A stretch of 64,000 nt of DNA. Source: Ciona savignyi. Taxonomy: Eukaryota; Chordata; Ascidiacea; Phlebobranchia; Cionidae. A program made the translations under genes and the position numbers. The notes under the pieces were generated by a model. It was not told where the DNA came from. It made no database searches and saw only the letters and a list, made by a program, of their open reading frames with translations. The DNA lies in contig CH003387.1 of the NCBI GenBank assembly GCA_000149265.1, positions 434,154 through 498,153 of the forward strand, read 5' to 3'. Of this stretch, positions 33,336-45,920 are shown one piece after another; the first letter of the stretch is position 1, and each line of letters opens with the position of its first letter.

Positions 33336-33563
33336 AGGACAAGATATTCATGAATAATTGCCGTTAATAGGAAAACGAAAGGGTGATATCACCACCGTCT
33401 TAGTATATTACGCCCAACGTCAAGTTGCCGTAGCTATTGCAATGTGTTGTACAGTAGAACCCCGCTTGGAGACCACCCCGCTTACGCGACCGCTTGATCA
33501 CGGTCCCATAGGTGGTGAGGTAAGCCGGGTTCTACTGTATATGATTTCGACGTTTTTTTAGTT
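33336..33563 (-). mobile_element. SINE split by a MITE
   Basis: Inverted SINE tail and middle (GTTGCCGTAGCTATTGCAAT, GTGTTG) interrupted by an 86-bp inverted-repeat element and resuming with TATGATTTCGACG. The head is missing. Confidence 0.75.
33452..33537. mobile_element. 86-bp MITE with TA target duplication
   Basis: Starts CAGTAGAACCCCGCTTGGAG, ends GCCGGGTTCTACTG, flanked by TA on both sides. Its two halves match the two ends of the 499-bp element at 42915-43413, so it is an internally deleted derivative. TA duplication and these ends suggest a Tc1/mariner or pogo-type element moved by a transposase encoded elsewhere. Confidence 0.85.
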
Positions 33564-34889
33564 TTATTCAGCTTTACCCCGCCCCCATTATAAAGAAAAC
33601 TGCCACACAATCCATCAAACACATACTTTGAGCTCCGAGAGCTTTTATTGACATTTCCGTAGAAATAACTCAAGCTAGATCTATTAAACATATTATTGTA
33701 GCTTTGGGGAATTCCCCCAGAGCAGAGAAGAAACAAAATATATTGTTAGTTATATTTAATAGATACATACGGCCTAATCGTATAGGGAAATTCCACAAGT
33801 GTCTCAGTCAATAAGGTAGAAGCTTTTTATTAAAGAAGAACTAAGCTGTTTTGAAGGAAGCGTTCACGGATGTGACGTAACTTTGTGCCTTAAGGTTATA
33901 TATTATATAATGTGGCTATAGCATGAGGTTCGACTATACATAGTTCGATTGTAACAAAATGAGGGTTCGAACCCTTGACCACATGTTAATCGCTTTGTCA
34001 ACGAAGCTATTGTGGCAACTTCCATCCAATGTTGAAGACGGAAGTCGAACGTTGCTGTGGCTGAGAGATTCACAATTGGCAAACCGCTTACATCGTTGGC
34101 GGTGGCGGTTGGTTGAGATGAGATCAGGCTTGTGCGCATGGTGGTTAGATACCGATCAACTGGCAGGGCAATTATCACACACATTTCAGTGGTTTACGGT
34201 TCAAATCTCACCCGAGGAAGTTTTTTTCCCTTCGCCGTCAAGCTATATACGCCAAACACGTCCCATATTCGGGATGCGAAGCTGATCATATTTTGCATCA
34301 TAATGTGCTATTGGATGATAGATAAGCAGCTACGGAAACAGAGATGCGTTTTCAAACTATTATAGAATATCAAGCCCGAGTAGTAACCTAAGACGATTAT
34401 AATAATTTGTATATTCAGGACAGATTAAACTCAATAAACACGGTGGGCATTTCAAATGCGTAGCGTAACTAACTTAATGGAGTTGTTCAATTGAATAATA
34501 CAAGTTAACAGTTAGCACTTAACATTAAAAATATTTCATCCTCATACCAGCAAATAATTTGTTTAACGTCGACTGGTATAACAGCAGAGACTTTACATGA
34601 AATGCATTTAAAACGTAAGAGAAACGCTTTGCTATGTCGATATAAGAAGAAGTGTCGTATGTGGCCATATACGATGCACATGATACTACAAAGCGACATA
34701 AATGTTACATTACGACATTGTAATTCCAGCTTCTATTTTTATGTGGTGGAATGTCGTACGTCTGGTGTCAGTCATAAACTAAGTCACATAAACAAATTAT
34801 TCATAAACGGAAAACAGACTGTCAAGTTTGTCCGACTAGTTTGCTTGATGACTTGCCAGGGATGATTGCATGCAGCTAATAGATTTGTA

Positions 34890-35045
34890 ATTGTGTCGCC
34901 TTTCAGTCGAAGGGTTGGTGATCAAAACCAACCGCGGGCTTGACAGTTGTGCACTGTGTGTTTGAGCACGGCTCTGAGCGGACATCGCGGACATCGCCAG
35001 AACCCAGGGTCTCAATATGTTCTACTAAATTTTCCTAAGCTGAGT
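34890..35045 (+). mobile_element. Diverged SINE subfamily copy
   Basis: Head GTCGCCTTTCAGTCGAAGGG is followed by an unusual insert (ACCGCGGGCTTGACAGTTGT) that is shared, inverted, with 43810-43905. Ends near GTTCTACTAAATTTTCC. Confidence 0.65.
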
Positions 35046-35172
35046 TAAACGTTTAGTCGCAATGTAATCTGATGTAGAATACCCGTATGATACATCGTAC
35101 TCTGTCTTTAAACATTACACTTGAGTCAGTTCTCTAAAAACCCTGGGAATCATATACAGAACATTGTTTTGC

Positions 35173-35386
35173 TGTCCACAAATCTGTCCCGCTGAACGTT
35201 CAATACAAACATGTTTGTTTATTTGATCTCAGGAGAAAGATCTTCAATACTTGGTTGAGAACATCTGGAGAAGTCAGAGCATCCTGAGTTCATGGGACGA
35301 CCTCTACGACCTTGTGTTGGTGAGATGGGATCGAAGTGAAGAATGGTCTCCGTGGAACTGTGTTCTGCTCACCAAGGACGAGGCAT
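35173..35386 (+). pseudogene. Stray inverted copy of IQUB exon 13
   Basis: 214 bp nearly identical (six differences counted by eye) to the reverse complement of 47342-47554: intron end, AG acceptor and the first 51 codons of IQUB exon 13. The copied frame starts at 35233 and stays open until a stop just past the breakpoint (after the GAGGCA codons). Four of the five exonic differences are silent; one changes a Gly to Arg (IWGSQ to IWRSQ). No other IQUB exon lies nearby, so it is a dead exon fragment unless spliced into something else. Confidence 0.92.
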
Positions 35387-36995
35387 TGGTGTTTTGAATG
35401 AAGATTTTTCGACCAACTAGGTTTCCATTCCCAAACTACGATCACGTGAAACCAACGATACGAAATGACCACAGACGTTAGAATTTCCACCCTGCGGTTT
35501 GACAGGTTATATCTATTTCCTGCACTTAGTGGGTAATGTGCGATTGGCATTTAAATTTAATTAATTTACTGGGAAATAAACCCTTTTTTGCGGTTGATTT
35601 CAAAGGAACAATACACCCACGATAATTCGAAGAAATGTGGCCACATGTTTATAAGGCAACCTGCAGTTTATAACTGTAACACGGTGAGCCGATGGCATTG
35701 TTATTTTGAAGCGGCCATTTTTAGTATTTAACCGACCCAGCAGTTACTCTGCTTTACCTCTTGCAATCACGTAATACTGGTTAACCCGGACTTACAACGC
35801 TCACAACAATCCAAGAAACTACTATCCTTATTTGAATTCTTTAATAAGATTTCCCGAAGAAACTATTTCATTATATTTTTAGTAGAATAAGTTTTGTGTA
35901 TTTTTCCCAATTAAGTCATTTTTATTGAAACTTTTATACATATTAATTTCAATAAGTTACCACCGTTATGCACATAATTTTAGTAACTTAATTTGTTATA
36001 ATTAATTTTAATTACTTAATATTGCCTTAAAGTTAGTTGATGTGGAGTTTCAAATTTTTTCACCTGGGTCCACACTGTCGGTTGCCCCTATTCTCCCCAT
36101 CTCGCTAATGCAAACTGAGGTTACAATAAGGGCAATCAATCACTGGAAATCCCTCCACAGAAAGCATTCCATTTTTTAATAATTTAAAATTAATAGAGGT
36201 TGAGATCCGCAACCTAAACTTAAAAACCTCGTTTTTCTGAATTTTCGAGCTATAATATCCATCTGCACATTGGTAACTATTCTCCAATCAACATCTTATT
36301 TCACGAACCTCTGCTCCACTCTTACAAAACTGCACAGCTATATAAAGTAGAAACTCTGACACGAAGCATAGCACATGCTGCTCACAACTGTACTTACATT
36401 GGGGAAAATCACATTGTTACTCAGCAAAACAAACTTAAGCACCTTGACTCGAGGGTATCAGTCGTCATATCCGGCCGGGCACAAATGCTAATTAATTGGT
36501 TTTGCGCAAACTATAAAAGAATAGAAGTCCACGTTTAAAGGAAAATATATTGTGCAATCCACGGGGTTTACCAAACACAGTTGTACGGATTCAGCGCGAA
36601 TATGGTCAAATACGCTGCGCAGGAAATAAATTCTAATCAATATTGGAAACACCATTAGGTAGTGCGAAGTCACAAAAGTATGACAAAAATGAGCGGGAAC
36701 TTTGATAATCAATCCAAGCGCCATGGGAATAATGATAAACAGGTAGGCGGAGGCATAATCCACAAAATAAAAGTTGCTCTTAATAAGATAATAACTCGCA
36801 TACCAACTCTTATACAAAAAAACGGTCCTAGTGACGAGCCTATCATGGGTTCGAAACTTAGCTCGGTAAAAAAATAATAAGATAATAACTCGTAAGTACA
36901 CTAAATACCAACTGAGCTCAGTATTATAAGCATGACAACAGTACACAGCATATCGGGAATCGAACGGTTCTGTGTCTGTCGAGTTCTTCATTTAA
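35387..36995. other. No confident gene
   Basis: Includes a 167-codon minus-strand frame (36488-36991), the longest in the area, with membrane-like stretches (YLFIIIPMALGLII) but overlapping a second-family SINE fragment (about 36810-36865). It may be part of a missed exon or chance in AT-rich DNA. A dispersed repeat lies at 36302-36497. Confidence 0.35.
36302..36497 (+). repeat. Dispersed repeat, copy 1
   Basis: Similar in the same orientation to 59965-60170: shared blocks GCTCCAC..TTACAAAACT, TAGCACATGCTGCT, ACATTGGGGA, CGTCATATCC/CGTCACATCC and TTAATTGGTT. Family unknown. Confidence 0.6.
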
Positions 36996-37004
36996 ACGAC
37001 AAAA

Positions 37005-39669
37005 TCAAGAAATTACTTCTAATTTCACAAGCTCCGAAGGCTGGACATTTGTGGTATCGGGATCTTTCATGAGATTTCGCTGGATCTCGGCGACCGTTTT
37101 CCCGCGAGTGTCAGGGACGACTCGAACGATGAAAACAAGCTGATAAAACAAAATTCATTAAAAGCGGGTTGAACACCAGTTTGGTTATTAAACTAACTGA
37201 AGCGCAAACTGTTTTTATAAAACACTGCATTTTTAATACAATTACAGCAGTCGCATCTATACAAAATCTATTTCAGTACAAAACTTTCAGATATGGGTCA
37301 TCAGCGATATTTATACTGAAACACCTTTAGCAATAACATTGTTTACCGTCTCAACCGGTGGGTTTTCCAACCACGAAAATGGCAGCCAACAGTGAACTTA
37401 CCACGAGAATAGTTAATACCAGGAAAAGGATATAGGTGAAGCCGCCAGTTGCTTTGAGCATGTAGGGCGCCCCGAACGACGCGATAGATCCTTCGATCCA
37501 GAACACGATCCCAGCCACCCATAGCGCGGTGGGGCGGACGACTTGAGTCGATAGTTCGGATGAGAGCGAGAATATTGTGAGACTCGGCCCGATAGCTATC
37601 CCGCCAAGGTGCAGCACGGTAGACCCGATGCTTAGATATCCCATCCCTGGTACTTGGTTGGCGAAGGTGGCGGTTGCGAGGCCGACCAGCGCAACGATGA
37701 TCGTACTAAGTCCCAATATCATGATTTTCCGCCCGCCCACGCGCAATAGAATGAACGTCCCACAGATCGAAGCAAGCATTGAAAAGCCGAAGGTGCCTGC
37801 AAGTTGTGCAATGTTTTGTTGGATCTTATAACGTAATATAATATTCATGTTTTATCTAAGAAAATGCCACGAACGAATTGTCAGATAACCGTATTCATTA
37901 CACTGCGTTGTATATGGATGCGATTGTTTTACTGTTTTAGTACAACCTATTTATGCAACGATTGGGGGCGATGTCCGCTCAGTTCCAATGTCTTGACGAA
38001 TAACGTAACCGATTGTCAGTGGTCGGTTTAAACTGCAAGCTCCCTTGCACATGTTTATAAACAAATCAACCTTTATAACCGAAGTTTCCAAGCCAAAATA
38101 ACCAAAACAATAAGTCAGCGAAGCGTCGGTTAAAAAAGCAATATTTTCAATCACAAAACTTCAAATAAATATCCTACCAATAGTTGCGTAAGTTGCATAC
38201 TGCGGTGGTACGCTTGCCTCGATGAAGATATCATCTGTGTATTGACTGATGAGTTGAATTCCGGAGGCTTGCAGTGAACCCATCACAACCGTGCAAACAA
38301 TCAGCTGCATTCTGTATTTCGGGTTGCGCGCGATTTGCAGAACAGTCGCCTTTTGCACCGCCTTGTCCGCAACTATTTCGTCCTGAAGGTCTTGGAGTTC
38401 GGTTTGCAGAACGTCCTTCCCCCCACACCGAAGTTTCGACAGCAATTTCATCGCTTCAGTTTCTCTCTCAGTTTTGTTGTCTTGTCGTAGAATATAGGGC
38501 GGCGTCTCAGGCATCCAATAGTAACATGCGACGTAGAATACCGATAGAACACCGGGAGCTACCATGAAGTAAGGCCACAAGTCCGTCCCGCCCATTACAT
38601 TAACATGTCCGATGGTGTTGCTTAATAACACACCGAATTGCATTAACCACCCAGTAGGGCTTTGCCATAAGAAAAGCGTCTGTCGATTCGCGGTCTCCGC
38701 TATATATAAAGGACAACTCGCAAAGGCCAGGCCTCTTGAAATGCCGCTTAGAAATCGCCCGACAATTAGAATCTCGTAGGAGTTAAGCAATATTGGTAAC
38801 GGTCCCATGCACACAGATGCAATAATCATAAGAACATGAACGGATAACATGTTCTGACGGCGACTGAAAAATTAAAAGACTTGTTTTTATATTAAGCTAA
38901 ATAAATGTTATAAACCTATAGTTAATTATAAATTACAATAAACCTAGTTAATTATAAATATAAAAAAGTTAAACAAGATTTACTAAATAAAGTCAGCTTT
39001 TTAGGCCGGTAAACGTTAGAATAAAAAGAAACATTTTGAAAACAAAACCTTTTTTGACTTAGGTTTTTTTCGTTCAAATATACATCAATATGTTAGAAAT
39101 ACCTTAATACAGTCAGTAGAAATCGTACAGCTATAGACCCAATCACAGTCCCCACAATTAGCATGGCTTGCGCCAAGGTTATGATCATCTGCGAAAATCC
39201 ATTGGTCGCTGGTGTGTTGTACCTCTCCTAGGAGAGGTTTGGGGTTAAACATAGATATGTGGGCGCTTAATCGGTGACGAATATATGTGACACTGATGAT
39301 AAAAAGGTGGCGCACATGAACAGGTAGTCCATTTATCACGTTTAATCTCCGATAATATATAATTAACAATTTTATCATGTGTGCAGATTAACAGGTGGTG
39401 CGCTGTTCAAGGTTGATATGTAAACAAATATGTAAGATGTGGGCGAATATGCCGCAGATTGGCAACCGATGTGCTTTAACGAAGCGCAGATGCACAGTCC
39501 AACCGATTTTGTTGGACCTCAAACTTACCACGTGACTATCGTTGATGAAAATCAAGATGGATGCTTTGGTTGGATTGAGTGCGGCGAGTGCCATCCCGAA
39601 ACTCACAAAGGTTGTCACCTCGGTCACTACCATCACGAATATACAATACGGGGAGTTGATCTTCGCCAT
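37005..39669 (-). CDS. SLC2-like (GLUT-type) sugar transporter of the major facilitator superfamily
   Basis: Five minus-strand exons: 39529-39669, 39103-39188, 38178-38863, 37402-37796, 37005-37139, in phase, giving 480 residues, close to the usual 12-helix GLUT length. Such proteins carry hexoses or related solutes across the plasma membrane. Family marks: TM2 exon (MLIVGTVIGSIAV), RRQNML after TM2, EILIVGRFLSGISRGL with PLYIAE in TM4-5, PETPPYILRQ at the start of the central cytoplasmic loop (PESPR in GLUTs), GSLQASGIQLISQYTDDIF for the TM7 QQ.SGIN region, and VPDTRGKTVAEI after TM12 (VPETKG in GLUTs). Oddities: the first extracellular loop between exons 1 and 2 is very short, and the R of PESPR is missing. 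The start at 39669 is the ATG before TM1 (FVMVVTEVTTFVSFGMALAA). Substrate unknown. Confidence 0.9.
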
Positions 39670-41678
39670 CGAGGTCTTGTGGATCGAGTTCTAAATGCAA
39701 AAGCTGGAACGGGGACTGAAGAACAAACGATTGGTGCGAAGTCGTCTTGGTGAAGAAATTTCCACTGCAGTACTGGGTAACCAAGGTATTGAGAGTTAAT
39801 TATACTATCGACAATGAGAAGACTTTTCACAGTGTGCTTTGTAAATATCTGGCACAAGAAATAAAAGCATTAACCAATTTTTAAAGTTACAATGGTGAAG
39901 ATAATATTGCGTCCGCATCTGTTTTCGGGTTGACGGGCACAATAGACTCAGGTGATAAAGATGATTTTTTCCCAAATACTATTTAATATATGCAACTGGG
40001 TTACGTAGTGCCTTGCTGGGGTGAATAGTAACCTTGGATGCAACGATACATCGATAATCGCGATACTACGAATATATCGCGATTAGAATACCACAGACGC
40101 ATTATTTTATCAGCAACACTTATCGCAATAAACGGTAGTTTTCCGCCTATCATTTTGTATTATGGGAGGTTATATGTTATAATGATACTCTTCATTTATA
40201 CACACTTTGATACGTTCATGGTGCCATACAACTAGATTTATACAAACTTAGAATAACTTAAGTTTTATTACGTGATATAAAGTTCAACAATCAACTTATT
40301 ATTTTTTCTATATTACGCTAACAATCAAACAATCGACTTGTGAATGGTGGTTTGTGTAATTAAGGTTACTAGAACACTTAACGAACACAATATTTACAAA
40401 CTACGCTTATCGGCGTCTGGCAAACTGTTCGTTTGTTACGCAAATACCTGGCATATTTTGTAAGTAGTTATAAAGCAAGGTTAGGTTTTACACGTCGGTT
40501 TATAAGCTTATTGCTGTAAATATAAATTAGGTTAATTTAACTTACAAGCTTTATTTAATGAAACACTATAGATCTGTTTTAAGAAACAAATTTCAATCCG
40601 TTAAAGACGTTTAGTTTAGATCGGGAGAATGCTCCATGTTTACTAACGCTAATCGTGACACGTGACACTTGATTATCGTTGCTGCACTAATAGTACCTAA
40701 CACCATGCCCCTACTCGAGCTATTGGAACCATTACAATATGTCGATAGTCAGATATGACTGTCAATTTAAACAATCCATTACAACTGCGTTGGGGCGACG
40801 TAAACTAATTTTACTCCAATATTTAAGGTGCAATATACACCAATCAAAGTTCCTTAGATGTCAATATTTGACTTCTATGCGTTCAAAAACAACTTACACC
40901 ACGCGACCCAGAAGTACGCTCTATTGCACTTACAAGTGCATTCCTTACTTATTCTAAAATAGCATCATTATAACTACAGTTTATAAATGTGCCAATCAAA
41001 TATATTATGTGTGGTTTATACAAATATCATGAACACTATGGTCGACTCGGCGTTTTAATGTTTTAAAGTTTAGAATCTGAACTGCGCTTGTGCAATACAT
41101 CTCAGGGTATAGATTTAAAATCATGATATAACAATACGACTTACTATAATTGTGTTAATGTGACAAGCCTCATTACCTACTGTGTTTATTTCTGTAAACA
41201 AAATAGTACATCTGTATTACACACAAAACACTAGACAGAACAATTTACTGTAAATATTACACCGTGACTAATCTGCGCGACATTCGACACTAAATACGAT
41301 TAAATAACCACGACTTTCAGTTAACTTATGCCCAACTTAGCTAAACCTATATAAATAGTTCGTATAATCCCGGACGGAAGCACAAAAATCTTTATAATAA
41401 AGTCGTTAAAAGCTGGTTCGATTACTAAAGTATACATGGTTGATGTACGCAAACGAGGTCAACGAAACTAAAGTAAAAAATAATAAACCAACTTAAACAG
41501 CTGTACTCAAATCTAATGCCTAAGCTGACTTTCCCACTGATCCAGCACGTTATTCCATTCTAGCAGTCATGACACAGCAACGTTCTGTACATATATCCGG
41601 CAATCGTTGCGTCATCTGTAACCTTTTTCCCCAATCGCCATTCAAAAGAGAAACATCCACTCGCGGTTGTCCACTGAC
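39670..41678. other. Upstream of the transporter, no gene seen
   Basis: AT-rich with only short frames. Plus-strand frames at 39439-39753 are shadows of transporter exon 1. No SINE is present from about 35.05 to 43.81 kb. Confidence 0.45.
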
Positions 41679-41852
41679 CTTTCGACGTGATCAGCGTCAT
41701 ATTTCAATCGGTATGCGGTATCCACATCGGTGACGTAACAGGTGATGATGAAATACACATTAGTGACATCACATTTATGGAAGGTGACGCAAGACAGATT
41801 TAAATGCTTCGTTTTATTATTGAAACCAGCCTCGCAGTTATTGAGTGACAGT
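41679..41852 (-). CDS. Orphan exon candidate, extracellular-type
   Basis: Minus strand: TTTGTAG acceptor, about 57 codons with no stop, then a GTCAGT donor. The content is strongly protein-like: LSLNNCEAG, CVTFHKCDVTNVYFIITCYV and DVDTAYRLKYDADHVE, with four cysteines. It is faintly like the C-terminal half of a zona pellucida (ZP) domain, but too short to decide. No partner exons were placed, so the gene, if real, is incomplete in my reading. Confidence 0.35.
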
Positions 41853-42830
41853 CTACAAATATTTGCCGTATCCGCATAAGGATGTCAATCTGATAATCCA
41901 CGCTTAAAGTCTAAGGATTTGTGTTTTAAGTGTTAGATCGCGCTTATCTGACCAAGCGCTAATTATGTTGTTAAAAAGCACTGCGAAAAACAGCGGTAAT
42001 AAACCTGGAACACAATGTTAACAAACAAACACATATACGGTGGTTCCCCTATGTAACTACGCAAAAGATTTAGTCACACGTCACTACTAAGACGACACAT
42101 ACGCCCGCATATTAATTTAATAGTATTTTCCCAGCCAAATAAACATTGCATAAAATTCAGAATAAGTGAAGTAAATTCGTAAAGCACGTCATTTCCTTTA
42201 CACCATAGTTTAATAAACCTCATATTTGATTACTTTCCACCACCGACCATCACGATTAATTGACACGAAGACGACGTACGTAAGTATTTTATTCTTAATG
42301 CGAGAGCTCTTGTTCTGATTTATTATTTCGTGTTTTATGTAATGTCCTTTGTCTCCCCATATAATATTTTATACTTTGCTCTCTTAATTTTCTTACACGT
42401 GTAGGGCTTAGATTTAAGTTTATTCATTTGTATTAATTTTGACCTTGGGAATCGGTCCTATATGTCTTCTATTGAGAGTAGATATCTGTACCGTTGTTGA
42501 TGCAATCTGTAGTTAACAAATTGCTCTTACAAATCACCAAATATTAGGAGTTGAATTTACATTATTCATAAGTGCGAAGGAAACCGCACTTTATATCAGG
42601 TATACTAAACAAGATATACTTGCTAAACTAAGCATTAAACAGTCGATATAAAGAACCATACTACTCTTCTGGCTCACAACTCAATTAGGGCAGCCAATAA
42701 TATCTTCACTTGTAGTCAGCAGTGTAAATCCACACACCATGCTGCCAATCTGACTCACGTGTAATGCTGGTAGAGAAACAACCAAACAAAACGAGAGAGG
42801 ATGAATGAACGTCTCGCGCTGTAATTGAGA

Positions 42831-42911
42831 GAGGGAGAGAGAAAAAGAGAGAAAGACAATGAGAGAAGAAAAAGAGAGAGAAAGACAGAGATTGATAGAG
42901 ATAGAGACATA
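42831..42911 (+). repeat. Purine-rich (GA)n tract
   Basis: GAGAGAGGGAGAGAGAAAAA and similar for about 80 bp, ending just before the inverted-repeat element at 42915. Polypurine tracts of this kind can form triplex DNA. Confidence 0.85.
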
Positions 42912-42914
42912 GTA

Positions 42915-43413
42915 CAGTGGAACCCCGCTTACCTGACCACCTATGGGACCTTGATCAAGCGGTCGCGTTAGCGGGGTGGTCGTGTTAGTGAATTTTGATT
43001 TGCAGCAAGTTGTCGTCATATGTAGCTTAAACGTCTGCATTTTTACTAAATTTTGACCAAATGCCATTATTTTTATCAGATACTGCAGAATGAAATTAAT
43101 ACTAAAGTTTATCTTGCAGAATTCAGTTCTGTTTGCCACATTTTTTTGTGTGTGCGCTCATTTATTCTTATTGTTTTGATCATAAAAGAAATTTAACCTT
43201 GTTATTTTGGTGACAAAGGCAAATTATTTAGCACATGTGGTCACTTAAGCGGAGTCAAATTTGAAGTTTTGGACCAAAATATGCCGGTCCTGGTCTGGAA
43301 ACCGGGGTGGTCGCGTTATTGAAACAGAATGCAATGCATTACCATAGTAAATTATTTGGGACCGCACTAAAGTGGTCCTGATAGTGAGGTGGTCTCCAAG
43401 CGGGGTTCCACTG
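42915..43413. mobile_element. 499-bp terminal-inverted-repeat element (pogo/Tc1-type MITE)
   Basis: Left end CAGTGGAACCCCGCTTACCT, right end CTCCAAGCGGGGTTCCACTG, with TA on each flank. The inside repeats GTGGTC motifs and GGGGTGGTCG blocks. No transposase frame, so non-autonomous. It is the longer relative of the 86-bp element at 33452. Confidence 0.88.
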
Positions 43414-43809
43414 TACGATGTATGCACAGCTTTGACTGTTTCCTCTGGCCTGTCAATCGTCTATAATTACCGCACGGATACTTCCCATCTAATCTTCCTA
43501 CCATATATCATAAGATGCAACGCCATATTTCATCTTTCAAACCATGTCAGAAACGCGTTCTGGAATGCGGACCGCGTAGCTGCCTGCTTTGAGGCGTATC
43601 TCCGGGTACGTCGAACCAATCAGTTAACCTGTATCTCTTTCACTGTATCAGTTATAAACTGCAATAAAGGAACCTTTGGAGACGGAGTCAGTCCAAATTG
43701 TCGTAATTATTTCGGAGTCTTTATAGCTGGGAAACTATAGGCCAAATTTAGTACAATATATAGGCACGATAAGAAAAAGGGTTCAGTTTAACTAATTTAA
43801 TTATCCGGT

Positions 43810-43905
43810 TCCGGCGATGTCCACTCAGAGCCGTGTCCAAGCACACAGTGCACAACTATCGAGCCCGCGGTTGGTTTCGATCATCAAATTTTGACAGTCT
43901 ATTCC
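43810..43905 (-). mobile_element. SINE fragment, right-arm partner
   Basis: Inverted copy of the diverged SINE at 34890-35045, sharing its odd insert (ACAACTATCGAGCCCGCGGT), so the two are paired by duplication or belong to one subfamily. Confidence 0.65.
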
Positions 43906-45920
43906 AAAATGCTATTTCCACAATTAAAAAATCGGGAACAAAAGTGAGAACCATCACGATATTCTGATTCTTGATAAAAGCTTAGCGCCGATGTTCTCAA
44001 ACTCGGAAATGACATCTTCATAATTCAAGTTGTCTCAGCCGAATGTGCTTGCTGGAAAGATTGCCTATATGCTGTTTCATGCGCAGACGTAATTAATTCC
44101 CTCGGCTCATACCACGTCTAATTAGTTAAATAACCATCCTTTCCTGTCAAATTTGTGTATTTCTGCAAAGAAGATTTCACCAGACGTTAGAGTTTCACTC
44201 CCCGAACTTTGCGCGGTTCAAATATGACTCATATCTATAGCAAAAGAAGCTTTTTAATAAGAGAAAGAGCAAAGGATTTATTAAGCAAAATTTCTTTTCA
44301 AGATATTTCCTTTGAATCTTTTTGCCGCCCTTGCGTTCAGAGTAAGACAAAATAATATTTTTAAAAGGGTACAACACACTGTCTAAATTTCTATCCGTTG
44401 ACAATAGTTAATCAACTACATGTCAAATACCAGAGGTGAGACGGGGTCCGATGGATTAGTATAACTACTGCTGCTGTAAACTTTACACAACTTACGTAGC
44501 CCAAGTTATGTTTATCCACAAGTTTAGCACTGGTAAGTATATACTACTTCACGCGACACACACAAACTAAATTGGCTGAATAACAGAACAAACGACAAGC
44601 TAGTATTATATTGCAATGCACAATTATTCGTTAATAATGTCCTTGGTTGCTGACTTAAGTTTCTCACAGATTGACTTGAGTATCTTAATAAATTTATAAT
44701 CCGATATCAGAAACAATTCACGCCATCATTTCCTGTCTTCCAACAAAACTTAACTTTGATTCTGCAGCTGATTTCCCGTGAACTGGCATGTCTTCTATTG
44801 TCTTACTGTTCAGTAGACAATCCTGGTATATGCCACAACTACAACGTGAAGTACAAAGCGCTATACGATCACTTCCTAGTAACAACACCAATGTCTAATG
44901 ACAGTTTCCTTCTTTCTCCTCATATTAAACACAACATTTTATACAATGCGCCGTGCCTTTCACGCTGCAAATTGAGGGCAATCAAGTAATCAACAAAAGC
45001 ATTGCATGACACATTATAATATCATATAATAGTTTGAAACTGCATCCCGTAGCTGCCCATCTATCCTTCAATACTACATTGTGGGGGCATATGTGTTGTG
45101 ATGAATGCGATCAGCAACGCGCGTAACCCAAGTTCTGGATCTGCTTGGCATATATGACGTGACGGCGGCAGAAAAAAAGATTCGGATGAGATTTGAACGA
45201 TAATTTTCCTGCCAGTTGAGCAGTCGTTACTATAACCACCATGTCTACAAGCCTGAGCTCATCTCAACCAAACGCCACCGCCAACCATGCAAGCGGTTTG
45301 CCAATTGTGGATCTTTCAGCCACATCAACATTCGACTTCCAGCTTCCACATTGGGTGGAAGGTGTCACATTATCTCTGTTGGCAAAGCGATTAACATGTG
45401 GTCAAGGGTTCGAACCTTCAGCTTTCTACGGTCACACTATATCACCTTATGACACTTGGCTACGTCACTTCCTTCATCTCTACGCTTAAAACGACTAAGT
45501 TCTTGCTGTCGCTTATTATACAATTGGGCCATATATATTTATTAAATTGATCAACAAGTCATTTTGTTTTTTTGCCACTCTGTAGGAATCCCCCAAAGCT
45601 ACAATAACATGTTTAATAGATCTAGTTTGAGTTGTTTCTACGGAAATGCCAATCAGCTATCGGAGCTCAAAGTATTTGTTTGATGGATTGCGTGTTTCAA
45701 CCCACAGCGACAAAACATAAATTCCCTGTCCTTATATCTATGTATAATGGATATAGATCTAGACCAGATTAATTAGCATTAAATGAACGTTTTATCCGGG
45801 TAACTTATGCCTATATAAGAAGATTAGAAAACCATTTAAGCACATCTTGCTTATCTAAGTTTCATCCTCATGATTGGACTCCTTACCACAAATACACGTC
45901 GTTCTATTATCTGGTTGCAG
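43815..45920. repeat. Right arm of the inverted duplication
   Basis: Mirror partner of 33130-35005; see that entry for matched blocks. Plus-strand frames here (45216-45452, 45241-45489) correspond to minus-strand frames in the left arm and are not genes. Confidence 0.8.

Larger units (their letters stand above)
33130..35005. repeat. Left arm of a 2-kb inverted duplication
   Basis: Blocks match, in reverse complement and in mirrored order, 43815-45920: 33130-33360 with 45720-45920, 33570-33740 with 45555-45710, 33955-34370 with 45010-45430, and 34915-35005 with 43815-43890. By eye identity is roughly 80 percent. The arm carries its own nested SINE and MITE. Frames on either strand inside it (for example 33903-34184) are repeat-borne. 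Confidence 0.8.

Noticed and set aside
36488..36991. 167-codon minus-strand frame with hydrophobic stretches
   Set aside because: Overlaps a SINE fragment, has no family motif and no matched splice partners; AT-rich DNA often gives hydrophobic chance frames.
42700..43140. 152-codon minus-strand frame with Ser/Leu-rich runs
   Set aside because: Produced by the GA-rich tract and the end of the inverted-repeat element.
35395..44400. Apparent similarity of 35490-35560 to 44185-44245 (both contain CAGACGTTAGA)
   Set aside because: Only a short word plus loose resemblance; not enough to extend the duplication.
45241..45489. 82-codon frame beginning MSTSLSSSQPNATANH
   Set aside because: Matched by a similar minus-strand frame at 33903-34184 because both are arms of the inverted duplication; not conserved beyond the repeat.
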